The notes under the pieces are model-generated. The model did no database searches and was not told the origin of the DNA. It saw only the letters and a list, made by a program, of their open reading frames with translations. This document shows, piece by piece, positions 19,564 to 28,916 of a DNA stretch of 64,000 nucleotides. Position 1 is the first letter of the stretch. Each line of letters opens with the position of its first letter. The position numbers were made by a program, and so were the translations under genes. Origin of the DNA: Deltaproteobacteria bacterium (GTDB lineage Bacteria > Desulfobacterota > Deferrisomatia > Deferrisomatales > JACRMM01); contig JACRMM010000025.1 of the NCBI GenBank assembly GCA_016214985.1, positions 1 to 64,000 on the forward strand. Direction: 5' to 3'.

Positions 19564-19875
19564 ATGGGACCGCGTATCCGCACCGACGCCGAGAAGGCTG
19601 TGATCAAGGCCTCGTTCGCCGCGCGGCGCCGCCGACAGTTCCTGGTCCTGACCCCGCTGCTCGGAATCGTGATCGCGGTCGCCGGCCTCGCCGACGCGAG
19701 GAGCCAGGCCGTCCTCGGTGTGCCGGCCGGGGTGTGGGCACCGGCGCTGTTCGCCGGCCTCGGGGGGGCCGCTGTCTACACGCTCTTCAACTGGCGCTGC
19801 CCAGCGTGCAACCGGTACCTCGGCGCGCAGTGGAGCCCGATGCGGTGCCGGGGGTGCGGGATTCCGTTGCGCTGA
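19564..19875 (+). CDS. Small membrane protein with C-terminal zinc ribbon
   Basis: A 103-residue protein. After a basic N-terminus come two membrane spans (about residues 26-44 and 50-74), then a compact zinc-binding motif formed by CPAC and CRGC. Function unknown. Its start follows GAGAGGAAAAC. It converges with the secreted metal-binding protein gene, leaving only 18 bases between stops. Confidence 0.7.
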   Translation: MGPRIRTDAEKAVIKASFAARRRRQFLVLTPLLGIVIAVAGLADARSQAVLGVPAGVWAPALFAGLGGAAVYTLFNWRCPACNRYLGAQWSPMRCRGCGIPLR

Positions 19876-19893
19876 TCGGGTGCGGGTGCGCCC

Positions 19894-20835
19894 TCAGCGG
19901 CCGACGCGGGCACTCACGTCCACGTCGAAGGGGACCGTGTAGACGGTTCCCCGGCGCGCGAACTGGACGAACATCCGGTAGCGACCGGGCTCGGGGAAGG
20001 TGTAGCCGAAAGCGATCTTGGGGCCAAGCGCTCCCGGGGAGGCGGCAGAGGCGTGAGACCCGTGGTCGTGGCCGCCTGCGCCGGCTTCGCCGTGGAGGTG
20101 CGCGGACGTGGCCGCGCCTTCGCCGAAGATCGCCAGGTGGGCCGGCGCTCCCAGGTACGGCTCCAGATCGTTGACCGGGTCGCCGCCGGCGGACACGACG
20201 AGGACCCCCTCGATCTCGCTTCCGGCCTCCGGGGCGTCGGGCGACGTGAGGAGGCGAACCTCCAGCCCGTCCGCCTTGCGGTCGCGGCCGAGTCTCCAGG
20301 CGGTGGCCGGCTGAGGCGGACCGTCGACCTTCAAGCGGAGACCCTGGTGCACGGTCCGGCCCTGGTCGACGAAGTCCAAGACGACCGCGTAGTCGCCGCC
20401 GTGGGCGAAAGTGACGGGAAACGTGAAACGCCCCTGCCGCTTGGCATCATCGGTGAGGAAGCCGAAGTCCTCGGCGTGGAGATGGTGGAACTCCTCGAGG
20501 TTTGCGCTGACGACGAGGAAGTGCACCAGCCGCTCGTGGTGGAGTTGAAGGGTGGTGACCGGCCGGCCCTGGGCGTCCGCGATCCACACGGTTACCCGCG
20601 CCGACGCACCGGCGACCGGTCGGGCCGGGTCCGTCTCGATCCGGATCCGGTAGTGCTGTGAGATCTCGGAGGGCGCCAGCGCCGGCATCTCGGGGACGCG
20701 GGCGTGCGCTACGCGCAGAGCAGGTGGGCGGAGAGGGTTCGCCTCCGCGGGACCTCGGACGGAGGCCGATGCGCCGGTCAGGGCGTGACAGGTGATGACG
20801 ATGGCCAGGCAGCGGGTAAAGCGTTTGGGTTCCAT
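19894..20835 (-). CDS. Secreted His-rich protein, YtkA/copper-resistance-like
   Basis: A 313-residue exported protein (signal peptide about 1-24). The central part has LVHFLVVSANLEEFHHLHAE, the histidine-laden pattern of YtkA-like periplasmic domains found near copper-handling genes. It is followed by a Gly/Asp beta fold and, at about residues 250-275, another run of His with Gly (LHGEAG, GGHDHGSHAS). Periplasmic metal binding, probably copper, is plausible but rests on histidine pattern alone. It lies 114 bases downstream of the RNase J gene on the same strand. Confidence 0.6.
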   Translation of the reverse strand: MEPKRFTRCLAIVITCHALTGASASVRGPAEANPLRPPALRVAHARVPEMPALAPSEISQHYRIRIETDPARPVAGASARVTVWIADAQGRPVTTLQLHHERLVHFLVVSANLEEFHHLHAEDFGFLTDDAKRQGRFTFPVTFAHGGDYAVVLDFVDQGRTVHQGLRLKVDGPPQPATAWRLGRDRKADGLEVRLLTSPDAPEAGSEIEGVLVVSAGGDPVNDLEPYLGAPAHLAIFGEGAATSAHLHGEAGAGGHDHGSHASAASPGALGPKIAFGYTFPEPGRYRMFVQFARRGTVYTVPFDVDVSARVGR

Positions 20836-20949
20836 AGCATCCTCCGAGCAGCGTGATCCGGTGCTCGAGAACCATAGCGGCCGGCACCCACGCTCGCAAC
20901 CCGGCGTCTCCTGGGCAAGGCGGTGTCGCCGTGGCGGGAGTCCGGGCCT

Positions 20950-22647
20950 TCAGTCACCTTCAGAGCGATCCTCCGTGCGAAGCTTGCCGCCTGCCCGTTC
21001 GGAGGCGGGTGGCTCGCATCCGGCGACCACCACCTCCACGATGGGCCTTCGGCCCCCGAGACGGCGGAAGTGCCGGCGAAGCGCCGAGGCGGCACCAACA
21101 GCCGCCGAAACGCCGGCGTCGGGCGGATGATCGGTCAGATGCCGTCGCACGACTGCCTCTGCTGCAATCTCCGCTGCCTCCTGCTCCGCCGCGGGGACGA
21201 CGCCGCGCAGCGATACCCGGACCTCCCGGCCCCGGCCGGCACTTGCCCAGAGTGTCGCCAGCGCGATCCCCTCTCGGCCCAGACGGCTGCGATCGCGGAG
21301 GAGAGGATCGCCCGCCGGTGCGGCGAGACCCCGATCCCACAGGATCCGGCCGGTGGTCTCGGCGGGCCCGAGCCGGACCGTCCCCCCCTCGAGGACGAGG
21401 CTCTGGCCGTTCTCGACCCGGAACACGGCTTCGGCCGGCATCCCCCAGGCTGTGGCCAGTCGGGCGAGGCTGTCCAGGTGGCGGAGCTCTCCGTGGACCG
21501 GCAGGAGGTGGCGGGGGCGGGTGAGCTCGAGCATCCGCGTCAGTTCGCTGGCACATCCGTGGCCCGACACGTGGACCCCGGCGCCCTCGTCCCAGTGCAC
21601 CCTCGCGCCCTGGCGAAGGCAGCGGCCGATCAGGTCGTCGATGGGAGCCTCGTTGCCCGGGATGCGCCGCGCGGAGAAGACCACGTCGTCGCCGGGCTCC
21701 ACGCGGTACCGCGGTTCCAGCCCGCGGGCGACTCGGAAGAAGGCGCTGCCTTCTTCTCCCTGGCTGCCGGGCAGGAGAACCGTCTGGCGGTGCCGGGGCT
21801 GCCGGTCCAGGTGCCTCTCGGGAACCAGGTCGCCGGGTGCTGGGTGAACGTGGCCGAGTCGCCGCGCAACCTGGACCGCCGCGCGCAGGGTCCGGCCGAG
21901 AAGGGCCACCGTGCGGCCGGCTTCGCGGCTCGCAGTCAGGACCTGCTGCACCCGGTGGGCGTGGCTCGAGAAGGTGACGATGTAGACGCGCCCCCGGGCG
22001 TTGCCGAGGATACGACGCAGCGCGGCGCCCACTGCGCGCTCTGACGCGCCGACCCCCGGACGGTGGGCGTTGGTGCTGTCGCAGCACAGCAGGTCCACGC
22101 CCCGCGAGCCCCAGGCCGTCAGTGAGGCCTCATCGGTGGGGATGCCGTCCACTGGGGAGGGGTCGAGCTTGAAGTCGCCGGTGTGGAGGACCGTTCCTCC
22201 GGGCGTCTCCAGAGCGAGGGCCGCTGAATCCGGCACGGAGTGGGCGACCCGGAGGAAGTGCGCCCGCAATCTCCCCACGCCGACGCTCTCGCCGACGCCG
22301 ACGCGGTGCAGCAGGCCGCGAGCGGAGGGAAGCTCCTCCCGCAGTCTCCCTTCAACGAGGCCGAGGGTTAGCGCGGTGCCGTACACCGGCTGGGGAAACT
22401 CCCGGAGCAAGTGCGGCAGAGCGCCCACGTGATCGTCGTGGCCGTGGGTGAGGAGGATCCCTCGAAGCTTCTCCCGCCGTCCGCCCAGGTAGGAGAAGTC
22501 CGGCACGAGGCAATCCCCCCCCGTGCCGGGCGCGGGGAACAGCAGACCGCTGTCGACCACGACCAGATCGGTGTCGGACTCGAGCGCGAGGGCGTTGAGG
22601 CCGAACTCGCCGAGTCCGCCCAGGGGGATGAGCCGCGCCGTGCCCAA
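20950..22647 (-). CDS. rnj: Ribonuclease J
   Basis: A 565-residue beta-CASP metallo-beta-lactamase nuclease. The opening RLIPLGGLGEFGLN is characteristic of RNase J, the zinc motif is LTHGHDDHVGALPHLL near residue 70, and the beta-CASP part has HTGDFKLDP, HVSGHG and LLPVHGE. RNase J degrades and matures RNA by endo- and 5'-exonuclease action. It starts at TTG 22647, required to keep the standard N-terminus. A Gly/Ala-rich stretch replaces part of the usual C-terminal domain. It is divergent from rplM. Confidence 0.88.
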   Translation of the reverse strand: MGTARLIPLGGLGEFGLNALALESDTDLVVVDSGLLFPAPGTGGDCLVPDFSYLGGRREKLRGILLTHGHDDHVGALPHLLREFPQPVYGTALTLGLVEGRLREELPSARGLLHRVGVGESVGVGRLRAHFLRVAHSVPDSAALALETPGGTVLHTGDFKLDPSPVDGIPTDEASLTAWGSRGVDLLCCDSTNAHRPGVGASERAVGAALRRILGNARGRVYIVTFSSHAHRVQQVLTASREAGRTVALLGRTLRAAVQVARRLGHVHPAPGDLVPERHLDRQPRHRQTVLLPGSQGEEGSAFFRVARGLEPRYRVEPGDDVVFSARRIPGNEAPIDDLIGRCLRQGARVHWDEGAGVHVSGHGCASELTRMLELTRPRHLLPVHGELRHLDSLARLATAWGMPAEAVFRVENGQSLVLEGGTVRLGPAETTGRILWDRGLAAPAGDPLLRDRSRLGREGIALATLWASAGRGREVRVSLRGVVPAAEQEAAEIAAEAVVRRHLTDHPPDAGVSAAVGAASALRRHFRRLGGRRPIVEVVVAGCEPPASERAGGKLRTEDRSEGD

Positions 22648-22739
22648 GGCGTCAGCCGGGGCTTGGTGCGGAGCAGGGGTGGTGCGATCGCTGATTCATG
22701 GGGCCTCTCCAAGAGTCGCGCCCGTTATACGGTTTTCCC

Positions 22740-22768
22740 TTGCGCACCGTCAACGCTTCCGCTATAAA
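22740..22768 (+). promoter_or_regulatory. Sigma-70 promoter of rplM-rpsI
   Basis: TTGCGC and TATAAA are separated by 17 bases in a locally AT-rich spot, 70 bases before the rplM start. The remaining leader could hold the L13 autoregulatory site, but I do not see a defined structure. Confidence 0.75.
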
Positions 22769-22838
22769 CTCACGTTCTCTCGCCGCGCGAGGAGGCGACG
22801 TCGTTATTTCTCTCAGCCCCATCGGAGGCCGAACCGCC

Positions 22839-23267
22839 ATGAAGAGCTATATGGCGACACCTGAAACCGTGGAGAAGGAGTGGTTCGTCGTCGACGGCCA
22901 GGGCCAGACCCTGGGGCGGCTCGCGAGCCGCATCGCCATGGTCCTTCGCGGGAAACACAAGCCCACCTATACACCCCACGTGGACGCCGGCGACTTCGTG
23001 ATCGTCGTCAATGCGGACAAGGTGCGGCTGACCGGGCGAAAGCTCGACCAGAAGATGTACTACTGGCACAGCGGATACCCCGGTGGAATCAAGGGGCGAA
23101 CCGCACGCCAGATGCTCGACCGCAAGCCCGAAGAGGTGCTTACGCGCGCCGTCAAGGGCATGCTCCCCAAGAACGTGCTCGGTCGACACATGCTCCGCAA
23201 GCTGAAGCTGTATGCGAAGCCCGACCACCCGCACCAGGCCCAGCAGCCCAAGCCGCTGGATCCGTAA
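22839..23267 (+). CDS. rplM: 50S ribosomal protein L13
   Basis: A 142-residue L13, an early assembly protein of the large subunit. Conserved runs include [40 protein letters not shown] and [10 protein letters not shown]. The start at ATG 22839 follows GGAGG and gives the standard length; an upstream in-frame start would add an unconserved leader. It forms an operon with rpsI 15 bases downstream. Confidence 0.97.
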   Translation: MKSYMATPETVEKEWFVVDGQGQTLGRLASRIAMVLRGKHKPTYTPHVDAGDFVIVVNADKVRLTGRKLDQKMYYWHSGYPGGIKGRTARQMLDRKPEEVLTRAVKGMLPKNVLGRHMLRKLKLYAKPDHPHQAQQPKPLDP

Positions 23268-23282
23268 GAATCGGAGACGATC

Positions 23283-23675
23283 ATGGCCGACACCACGCAG
23301 ACCACCGGCAAGCGGAAGACGTCCATCGCCCGCATCGTCCTCACCAGCGGCGAGGGTGCGATCGTCATCAACCAGAAGCGGAGCCTCGAGGAGTACTTCC
23401 CGCGGGAGTCACACCGCCGGTCCGTGCTCGCGCCCCTGGCGCTGACGGAGCGGACGGGCCGCTACGACCTTCGGATCAATGTCCGGGGCGGCGGTCCCAC
23501 CGGGCAGGCCGAGGCCATCCGGCACGGCATCGCCAAGGCCCTTCTGGAGGTGGAGGCCGATCTTCGGCCGCTCCTCAAGAAGGCCGGACTGCTCACCCGC
23601 GACTGCCGCATCGTCGAGACCAAGAAGTACGGGCACCACAAGGCCCGCCGCAGCTGCCAGTTCTCCAAGCGCTGA
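23283..23675 (+). CDS. rpsI: 30S ribosomal protein S9
   Basis: A 130-residue S9. The N-terminal [10 protein letters not shown], the central [22 protein letters not shown] and the C-terminal [17 protein letters not shown] tail that reaches the P-site tRNA are all present. It is the second gene after rplM and is followed by a strong terminator, so argC is transcribed separately or by read-through. Confidence 0.97.
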   Translation: MADTTQTTGKRKTSIARIVLTSGEGAIVINQKRSLEEYFPRESHRRSVLAPLALTERTGRYDLRINVRGGGPTGQAEAIRHGIAKALLEVEADLRPLLKKAGLLTRDCRIVETKKYGHHKARRSCQFSKR

Positions 23676-23695
23676 TCGCGCCGAGTCTCGACGTG

Positions 23696-23723
23696 CGAAA
23701 AGGCCCCGGACGGGGCCTTTTCG
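23696..23723 (+). terminator. Rho-independent terminator of rplM-rpsI
   Basis: A 12-base perfect stem (23696-23707 with 23712-23723), GGAC loop, with the T-rich arm CCTTTTCG serving as tail. Confidence 0.85.
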
Positions 23724-23765
23724 ATTTCGGGCTGCCGTCGCCACCCTTCGGAGGGAGGAATCGCC

Positions 23766-24800
23766 ATGCTCTCAGTCGGCATCATCGGAGCCAGCGGATA
23801 CACCGGCGCCGAGCTCCTGCGCTTGCTCTACAATCACCCGCAGGCGCGGGTGGACCTCATCACGTCCCGCAAGTATGCCGGAAAGCCCCTGGGGGAGTGC
23901 TTCCCGAGCCTCGGCGGCTGGGACCTGACCTTCGAGAGCCACGAGGACGAAGCGGTGCTGGCCCGCACCGATGTGGTCTTCACGGCGCTTCCCCACCAGA
24001 CGAGCATGGACGTCGTGCCGCGGCTCTTGGAGCGCGGGAAGCGGGTGATCGACCTCTCGGCCGACTTCCGGTTCAACGACGCCGCTGTATACGAGGCACA
24101 CTACGGCCCCCACGCCTGCCCGGAGCTCCTCGCAGAGGCGGTTTACGGCCTCACCGAGGTACGGGGTGCCGAGGTGGCCCGCGCGCGTCTCGTGGGTAAC
24201 CCGGGCTGCTATCCGACGAGCGTGCTCCTGCCGCTTCTGCCGCTGCTGCTCGAGAAGGCCGTGTGCCCCGAGGGGCTCATCGCGGACTCCAAGTCGGGCG
24301 TCTCCGGAGCGGGTCGCGAGGCCAGCCTGGGGACCCTCTACTGCGAGGTGAACGAGGGGTTCAAGGCGTACAAGGTCGGGGGGCACCGGCACACGCCCGA
24401 GATGGAGGCCCAGCTCTCCCGGACGGCCAGCGCGCCGGTGCGCCTCCTCTTCACGCCGCACCTCGTGCCCATGGACCGCGGCATCCTCTCCACGATCTAC
24501 GCGGTGCCGTGCGAGGGTGTGACGGCGCAGCGGGTAGCGGAGATCTGGCGGGAGTTCTACCGGGACGCGGCGTTTGTGCGGGTCGGCAAGGGGGATGCCC
24601 TCGCCAGCACGGCTTATGTTCGGGGGACCAACGGGTGTGTCCTGGGGGCCGTGGATCAAGCGGAGCGGGGGCGGATCGTCCTCCTCTCGGCCATCGACAA
24701 CCTCGTCAAGGGGGCCTCGGGTCAGGCGGTCCAGAACATGAATCGAATGATGGGGTGGGACGAGGACCTGGGGTTGCGGGCGATGCCCCTGTTCCCCTGA
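23766..24800 (+). CDS. argC: N-acetyl-gamma-glutamyl-phosphate reductase
   Basis: A 344-residue ArgC, the third step of arginine synthesis: NADPH-dependent reduction of N-acetylglutamyl phosphate to the semialdehyde. The nucleotide loop GIIGASGYTGAELLRLL is at the N-terminus, the catalytic Cys is in GNPGCYPTS near residue 148, and the substrate motif HRHTPE follows. Placement after rplM-rpsI is a familiar order in deltaproteobacteria. The start has a GGAGG site. Confidence 0.95.
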   Translation: MLSVGIIGASGYTGAELLRLLYNHPQARVDLITSRKYAGKPLGECFPSLGGWDLTFESHEDEAVLARTDVVFTALPHQTSMDVVPRLLERGKRVIDLSADFRFNDAAVYEAHYGPHACPELLAEAVYGLTEVRGAEVARARLVGNPGCYPTSVLLPLLPLLLEKAVCPEGLIADSKSGVSGAGREASLGTLYCEVNEGFKAYKVGGHRHTPEMEAQLSRTASAPVRLLFTPHLVPMDRGILSTIYAVPCEGVTAQRVAEIWREFYRDAAFVRVGKGDALASTAYVRGTNGCVLGAVDQAERGRIVLLSAIDNLVKGASGQAVQNMNRMMGWDEDLGLRAMPLFP

Positions 24801-24811
24801 GTCGGACATCC

Positions 24812-24848
24812 TGAAGCCGTGAGTCGCCGGGGGTGGCTCACGGCTTCA
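24812..24848. terminator. Hairpin shared by convergent genes
   Basis: A 12-base perfect inverted repeat (24812-24823 with 24837-24848) with a 13-base loop overlaps the stop codon of the minus-strand gene and follows argC by 11 bases. A bidirectional terminator is likely although T tracts are absent. Confidence 0.6.
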
Positions 24849-25263
24849 CGAACGTGATCTCCTTCAACCCCCGCATCTCGATCTGGTAGTTCCCGAACTC
24901 GGTCGACCCGGTGCACAGGAGGGCGCGGGAAACCGTGCCCTCCAGCGTCTTTGCCCCCTGCACCTGGATGCTCGCCTCCACCTGGTCGCCCTTCTCCGCG
25001 CCGACCCTCGCCCGCACGATCTTGTCGAAAGGGACCATGATCGTTCCCTCCCCCCGGCCCATGGGGAGGAACGTCCTTCCATCACAACTGAAGAAGGCGA
25101 CCCGCGTGGCGACACCCCGCCGGTCCAAGAGGTCGGCCGTGTATTTCTCCTTGGGCCGGGGGATGGTGTCGGAGGTCGGTGTGCTGCCCCCGCCCATGGC
25201 GAGGAGGAGTGGAGCTGCTAAGAGAAGAAGGGCGGCGGTCCCTAGGCGTGTTGAACCACGCAT
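24838..25263 (-). CDS. Exported protein, last gene of the porin-cytochrome operon
   Basis: A 141-residue protein with a signal peptide (residues 1-23, LLLLAAPLLLAMG). The mature part is beta-rich with two cysteines and no haem motif. I recognise no family. It lies 76 bases after the giant cytochrome gene on the same strand and ends at a terminator, so it is probably co-transcribed and could help assemble or attach the electron conduit. The start at ATG 25263 gives the signal peptide. Confidence 0.6.
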   Translation of the reverse strand: MRGSTRLGTAALLLLAAPLLLAMGGGSTPTSDTIPRPKEKYTADLLDRRGVATRVAFFSCDGRTFLPMGRGEGTIMVPFDKIVRARVGAEKGDQVEASIQVQGAKTLEGTVSRALLCTGSTEFGNYQIEMRGLKEITFVKP

Positions 25264-25339
25264 CGCGTTCCCCCGACGAGGTCGGTGTGGTGTCCGGGCT
25301 GCTGGAGGGATGGTTCCTCCAGCAGCCCGGGCCATCGTT

Positions 25340-28300
25340 CTAATGGCAGTTGTGGCAATTGCCCGGCGGGTTGTTGTACAGCCGGTTCGTGGCGTGGCAC
25401 TCGTTGCACACGCTCCCCGAGCTTTCGAACGCCGCGTGCGCGGGCGGGTCTCCGCTGAGGTTTTCGCTGACGTGCGCGGGTCCGGTGGGCGACTTGTTCC
25501 CGAGCGGCGTGAAGTGGCACGTGTAGCAGCTCACCCCTGCTGTGCCGCCCCGGAAATCGCTTCCATGGCACGGCGCGCACGACCCGAGATCGGTCGCGGC
25601 TGCGAGGCCGTGGCGAGTGGCGCTCTTCTTGTCCATCCAGGGCTGGCCGGAGTGGACGGCGTGGCAGTCGACGCACACGACGGTGGGTGAAGCGTTCCCG
25701 TACTTCACGTTCTCCTGATGGCAGGCGTTGCACACGACGCGGAATGTCACGAACGTGAAGTGAGTTGGGAAAGTGGGATGGGTGGATCCGGCCGGGAACT
25801 TGGCACCGCCGGTCCCGAAGTGACACTGGAAGCAGCTCACCCCCGACGTGCCGCCCGTGTAATCACTGCCGTGGCACGGCGCGCACGAGGTCAGGCTGGC
25901 TGCGGCTGAGAGCCCGTGGAAGGTGGTGCTCTTCTTGTCCATCCAGGGCTGTCCGAGCGGATGGAAGGCGTGGCAGTCGTGGCACGCGGCAGGGCCGTTG
26001 CCGAGGCCCCGGGTGATCGTGTGGCACTGGTTGCACACGGCCTCGTACGCGGCCAGCCCGCTGTGGCTGGTACCGTGTGTCCAGGTCACGCCGGCGGGTA
26101 CCTTGGTTCCGGTGGGCCCGAAATGGCAGACGGCGCAACCCGGGATGCCGTTCACGGTGGTCGTGCCGTTGGCCGCGTGGCACTCGGTGGTGCAGGTGGT
26201 CTGGGTTGCCGTGGTGCTCGCCACGGTGGTGTGCGTCGACACCCAGCGGGAGGGGTGAAACGGCCGCGGGCTCAGGTACCCGCCGCCGTGGCAGGCGGTC
26301 GTGGCGCCGTCGGGGTTGGTGAAGCTCGCAGAGAAGCAGCTCGGCCCCGCGGCGCTGCTGCCGCCGTGGAGGTCCGCGCCGTGGCACAGCGCGCACGCGA
26401 CCGTGAGGTTCCCCGCGGTTCGGTGCGACAGCCGATTCCCGTCCTGCCCCTGCCAGTTGGTCGCGTGGGCGGTCCCCTGCAGATGACAGGTCTCGCAGCC
26501 GCTCGCCAGGGTGCCCTGCGGGACGTTGAACCGCGGGTTCCGCCCGGCGCCTCCGGTGGGCGGGGTCGCATGACACTGTTGGCAGAAGGTCAGGTCCGCC
26601 TTGGCGGTCGGCCCGTGGACCGAGGCCGCGGCGAAGCCGTCCGCGTGCACGTTGCCCGGGCCCCCGACGTGGCAGGCCTGGCTGCCGACGCTCGCGGAAA
26701 AGCAGCTCGGCGCGCCGGTCAGCGGTCCGTCGCCCGGACCGTCGGTCTTGTGGCAGATCGCGCAGGCCGCAGGGCGGTTCCCCGACGTCCGATGGGACAC
26801 GACCCAGTTCACCGAGGAAGGCGGCGGTGGGTGGGCCAGCGCGACGGGGTGGCAGGTCGCGCACGAGACGCCGGTAACGTAGCCGTTGAAGTCCGGCGCG
26901 CCTCCGGGCGTGTCGTGGCACTTCTGGCAAGCGACCAAGTTGGCTTTTGCTCGATTCGGGTGCTGGCTGAAGAAGCCGACACCGTGGTAGTCGAAGCCGT
27001 GGCAGCCCGAGGTCGAACAGTCGGTGAACTGCGGCCCGAGATTGTAGGACTTCGTGAGCGTATGACACGTCGTGCAGACGGCCTGCTGGGCCGAGGTGAA
27101 CTCGTCCTTGGCCGCGTGGTTCGTCTTGGTCGTGCCCGTGCCGTGATTCCACGTCGTCACCGCGACCGGCACCTTCGCGCCGGAGGGGCCGAAGTGGCAC
27201 TGGTTGCAAAAGGTGTTCGGATCGTGGCAGTCCTGGCACGGGAAGATGTTGACGTTATCGCCGTGGAAGGTGGATCGGGTCGGATCCAGCCACGCCTGGC
27301 CCAGGACGTGGGGAGCAGTTCCGGGCCCCTGGGCATGGCAGCCCCGGTCGTCGAAGCTCGACGAGAAGCAGCTCGGGGCCTCCGGCAGGGTCCCGGCGCC
27401 CGGACCGTCCGTCTTGTGGCAGATGCCGCAGGTGGCGGCCCGCGTTCCGCCGGCGCTTCGGTGAGAGACGTACCACTCAGGAGTGGTCACCGGTGGGGGT
27501 GGGTGAGCGAGCGCGTCGGTGTGGCAGGTCGCGCACGCCACGCCGGTCACGTAGCCGTCGAAGTTGGGCGGCGGCGTGGGAGTGTCGTGGCACGCCCGAC
27601 ACGCGGAAAGGTCCGCATGGGCCGCGGTCGGGTGCGCGTCTTGGAAGTCCGTGCCGTGATAGGTGAAGCCGTGGCAGCTCGAGACGGAGCAGTCGGTGAA
27701 CTGAGGCCCGACGTCGTAGGACTTTAGCAGAGCGTGGCACGCGGCGCAGACGGTCTGCTGCGGCGCCGTGAAGCGGTCTGCCGCCGCGTGGCCGGTTCGC
27801 GCCGCGGCGTGCGTCCAGCCGGTCACGCCCGCCGGGACGCGGCTGCCGGTGGGGCCAAAGTGGCACTCGGAGCAGAAGGTTGCGGGGTCGTGGCAGAGCG
27901 AGCACTCGAGCACCGCATCGTTGCCGTGGAAGCTCGCGCTTTTCACGATCCACTCGCGGCCGAGCGGATGGGGTGTCGGGGGCGCGCCGTGGCAACTGTG
28001 GCACACGGACGGCTCGTTGCGGAACGCCTTGGTGAGCGTGTGGCAGCGGTCGCAGACGGCTCCGAGGTCCTTCAGTGTGGTCAGATCGTGGGGGATCACG
28101 CCGTGGGTATAGGTGACCCCGGCCGGTACTCGTTGACCCTCGGGGCCGAAGTGGCACTGAAAGCACTTCCTGGCCAGTTCGTGACAGTCCGTACAGGCGA
28201 GCGACCCCAGCGTCTGGGCGCTCCCGTGGAACGTCGGGCTCGCGCGGTCGAGGAATGCTCGCCCCAGCGCGTGGGGCGTCCCGATCGCGGTGCGCTGGTC

Positions 28301-28366
28301 GGAGCAGGAGGCCAGCAGGAGGCCGGCGAGGGGTGCAAGGAGCCACGCGGCGGTCGTCCGTCTCAT
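25340..28366 (-). CDS. Giant multihaem c-type cytochrome lipoprotein (about 30 haems)
   Basis: A 1008-residue lipoprotein (lipobox LASC at residue 21). I count 30 canonical CXXCH haem sites, the last one forming the very C-terminus (CHNCH). It also has two CX4CH sites (CSVSSCH, CSTSGCH) of the Geobacter C4xCH type, a CX3CH (CTTECH), and three wider Cys...CH pairs starting CFS. The haem units follow a recurring plan: FHG, CXXCH, CXXCHFGP, VPAGVTW, HG. Two long internal segments (about residues 150-350 and 350-550) are near copies. It should form a haem wire in the periplasm or at the outer membrane, working with the adjoining porin and small cytochrome. Confidence 0.88.
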   Translation of the reverse strand: MRRTTAAWLLAPLAGLLLASCSDQRTAIGTPHALGRAFLDRASPTFHGSAQTLGSLACTDCHELARKCFQCHFGPEGQRVPAGVTYTHGVIPHDLTTLKDLGAVCDRCHTLTKAFRNEPSVCHSCHGAPPTPHPLGREWIVKSASFHGNDAVLECSLCHDPATFCSECHFGPTGSRVPAGVTGWTHAAARTGHAAADRFTAPQQTVCAACHALLKSYDVGPQFTDCSVSSCHGFTYHGTDFQDAHPTAAHADLSACRACHDTPTPPPNFDGYVTGVACATCHTDALAHPPPPVTTPEWYVSHRSAGGTRAATCGICHKTDGPGAGTLPEAPSCFSSSFDDRGCHAQGPGTAPHVLGQAWLDPTRSTFHGDNVNIFPCQDCHDPNTFCNQCHFGPSGAKVPVAVTTWNHGTGTTKTNHAAKDEFTSAQQAVCTTCHTLTKSYNLGPQFTDCSTSGCHGFDYHGVGFFSQHPNRAKANLVACQKCHDTPGGAPDFNGYVTGVSCATCHPVALAHPPPPSSVNWVVSHRTSGNRPAACAICHKTDGPGDGPLTGAPSCFSASVGSQACHVGGPGNVHADGFAAASVHGPTAKADLTFCQQCHATPPTGGAGRNPRFNVPQGTLASGCETCHLQGTAHATNWQGQDGNRLSHRTAGNLTVACALCHGADLHGGSSAAGPSCFSASFTNPDGATTACHGGGYLSPRPFHPSRWVSTHTTVASTTATQTTCTTECHAANGTTTVNGIPGCAVCHFGPTGTKVPAGVTWTHGTSHSGLAAYEAVCNQCHTITRGLGNGPAACHDCHAFHPLGQPWMDKKSTTFHGLSAAASLTSCAPCHGSDYTGGTSGVSCFQCHFGTGGAKFPAGSTHPTFPTHFTFVTFRVVCNACHQENVKYGNASPTVVCVDCHAVHSGQPWMDKKSATRHGLAAATDLGSCAPCHGSDFRGGTAGVSCYTCHFTPLGNKSPTGPAHVSENLSGDPPAHAAFESSGSVCNECHATNRLYNNPPGNCHNCH

Positions 28367-28384
28367 CTTCCGTTCCTTTCCCAG

Positions 28385-28855
28385 CTACTTCCCGTGACAG
28401 TCGGCGCAGATCGTCGAGGACTTCGGGTTGCCGTGGCACCGGAAGCACGGCGTGGGGTCCACGCGGCCGTCGATGCGGTGGCGCGAGAGGTAGTCGCCGC
28501 GGTGGGGTGTGCGGCGGTAGGAGTCGGTCGGGCTCTTGTTCGAGGGCTTCAGCTCCACGTAGTTGGCGTGGCAGTCATTGCAGAAGCTCTGGGCGTGGCA
28601 CATCTGGCAGAGCCGCTCGGCCTGACGGGCCTCGCCGCGGTGGCCCCCCTCTGCGAAGGCGGTGGTGTGGTCGAACCGCTGGTACACGACCGGGTCGCGG
28701 CTTCCCTGGTGGCAGTCGGCGGCGGAGCACAGCGGCCGGCCTCGGCCCAACTCCTCGGGGTGCTCGCGGGGAACCACGTAGCTGCTCTTCAGGGCGGCAC
28801 AGCCGCCCAGGATTACGCAAACAACGATCGCGGCGGTTCTTGTTCGTCGCGGCAT
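28385..28855 (-). CDS. Small multihaem c-type cytochrome lipoprotein
   Basis: A 156-residue lipoprotein (lipobox LGGC near residue 18). It has four CXXCH motifs (CQMCH, CNDCH, CFRCH, CADCH) and one CX4CH (CSAADCH), so up to five haems. I chose ATG 28855 for its GAGAGGAG ribosome site and proper signal; a longer frame adds 16 unconserved residues. It lies between the porin gene (61-base gap) and the giant cytochrome gene (18-base gap). By analogy with Geobacter porin-cytochrome complexes it may be the periplasmic-side cytochrome that feeds electrons into the barrel. Confidence 0.82.
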   Translation of the reverse strand: MPRRTRTAAIVVCVILGGCAALKSSYVVPREHPEELGRGRPLCSAADCHQGSRDPVVYQRFDHTTAFAEGGHRGEARQAERLCQMCHAQSFCNDCHANYVELKPSNKSPTDSYRRTPHRGDYLSRHRIDGRVDPTPCFRCHGNPKSSTICADCHGK

Positions 28856-28916
28856 CGGACGCTCCTCTCGCGCAAAGTCCGGTGGCATCCCGAAAGCTCC
28901 CATCGTCTCGGCGCCC

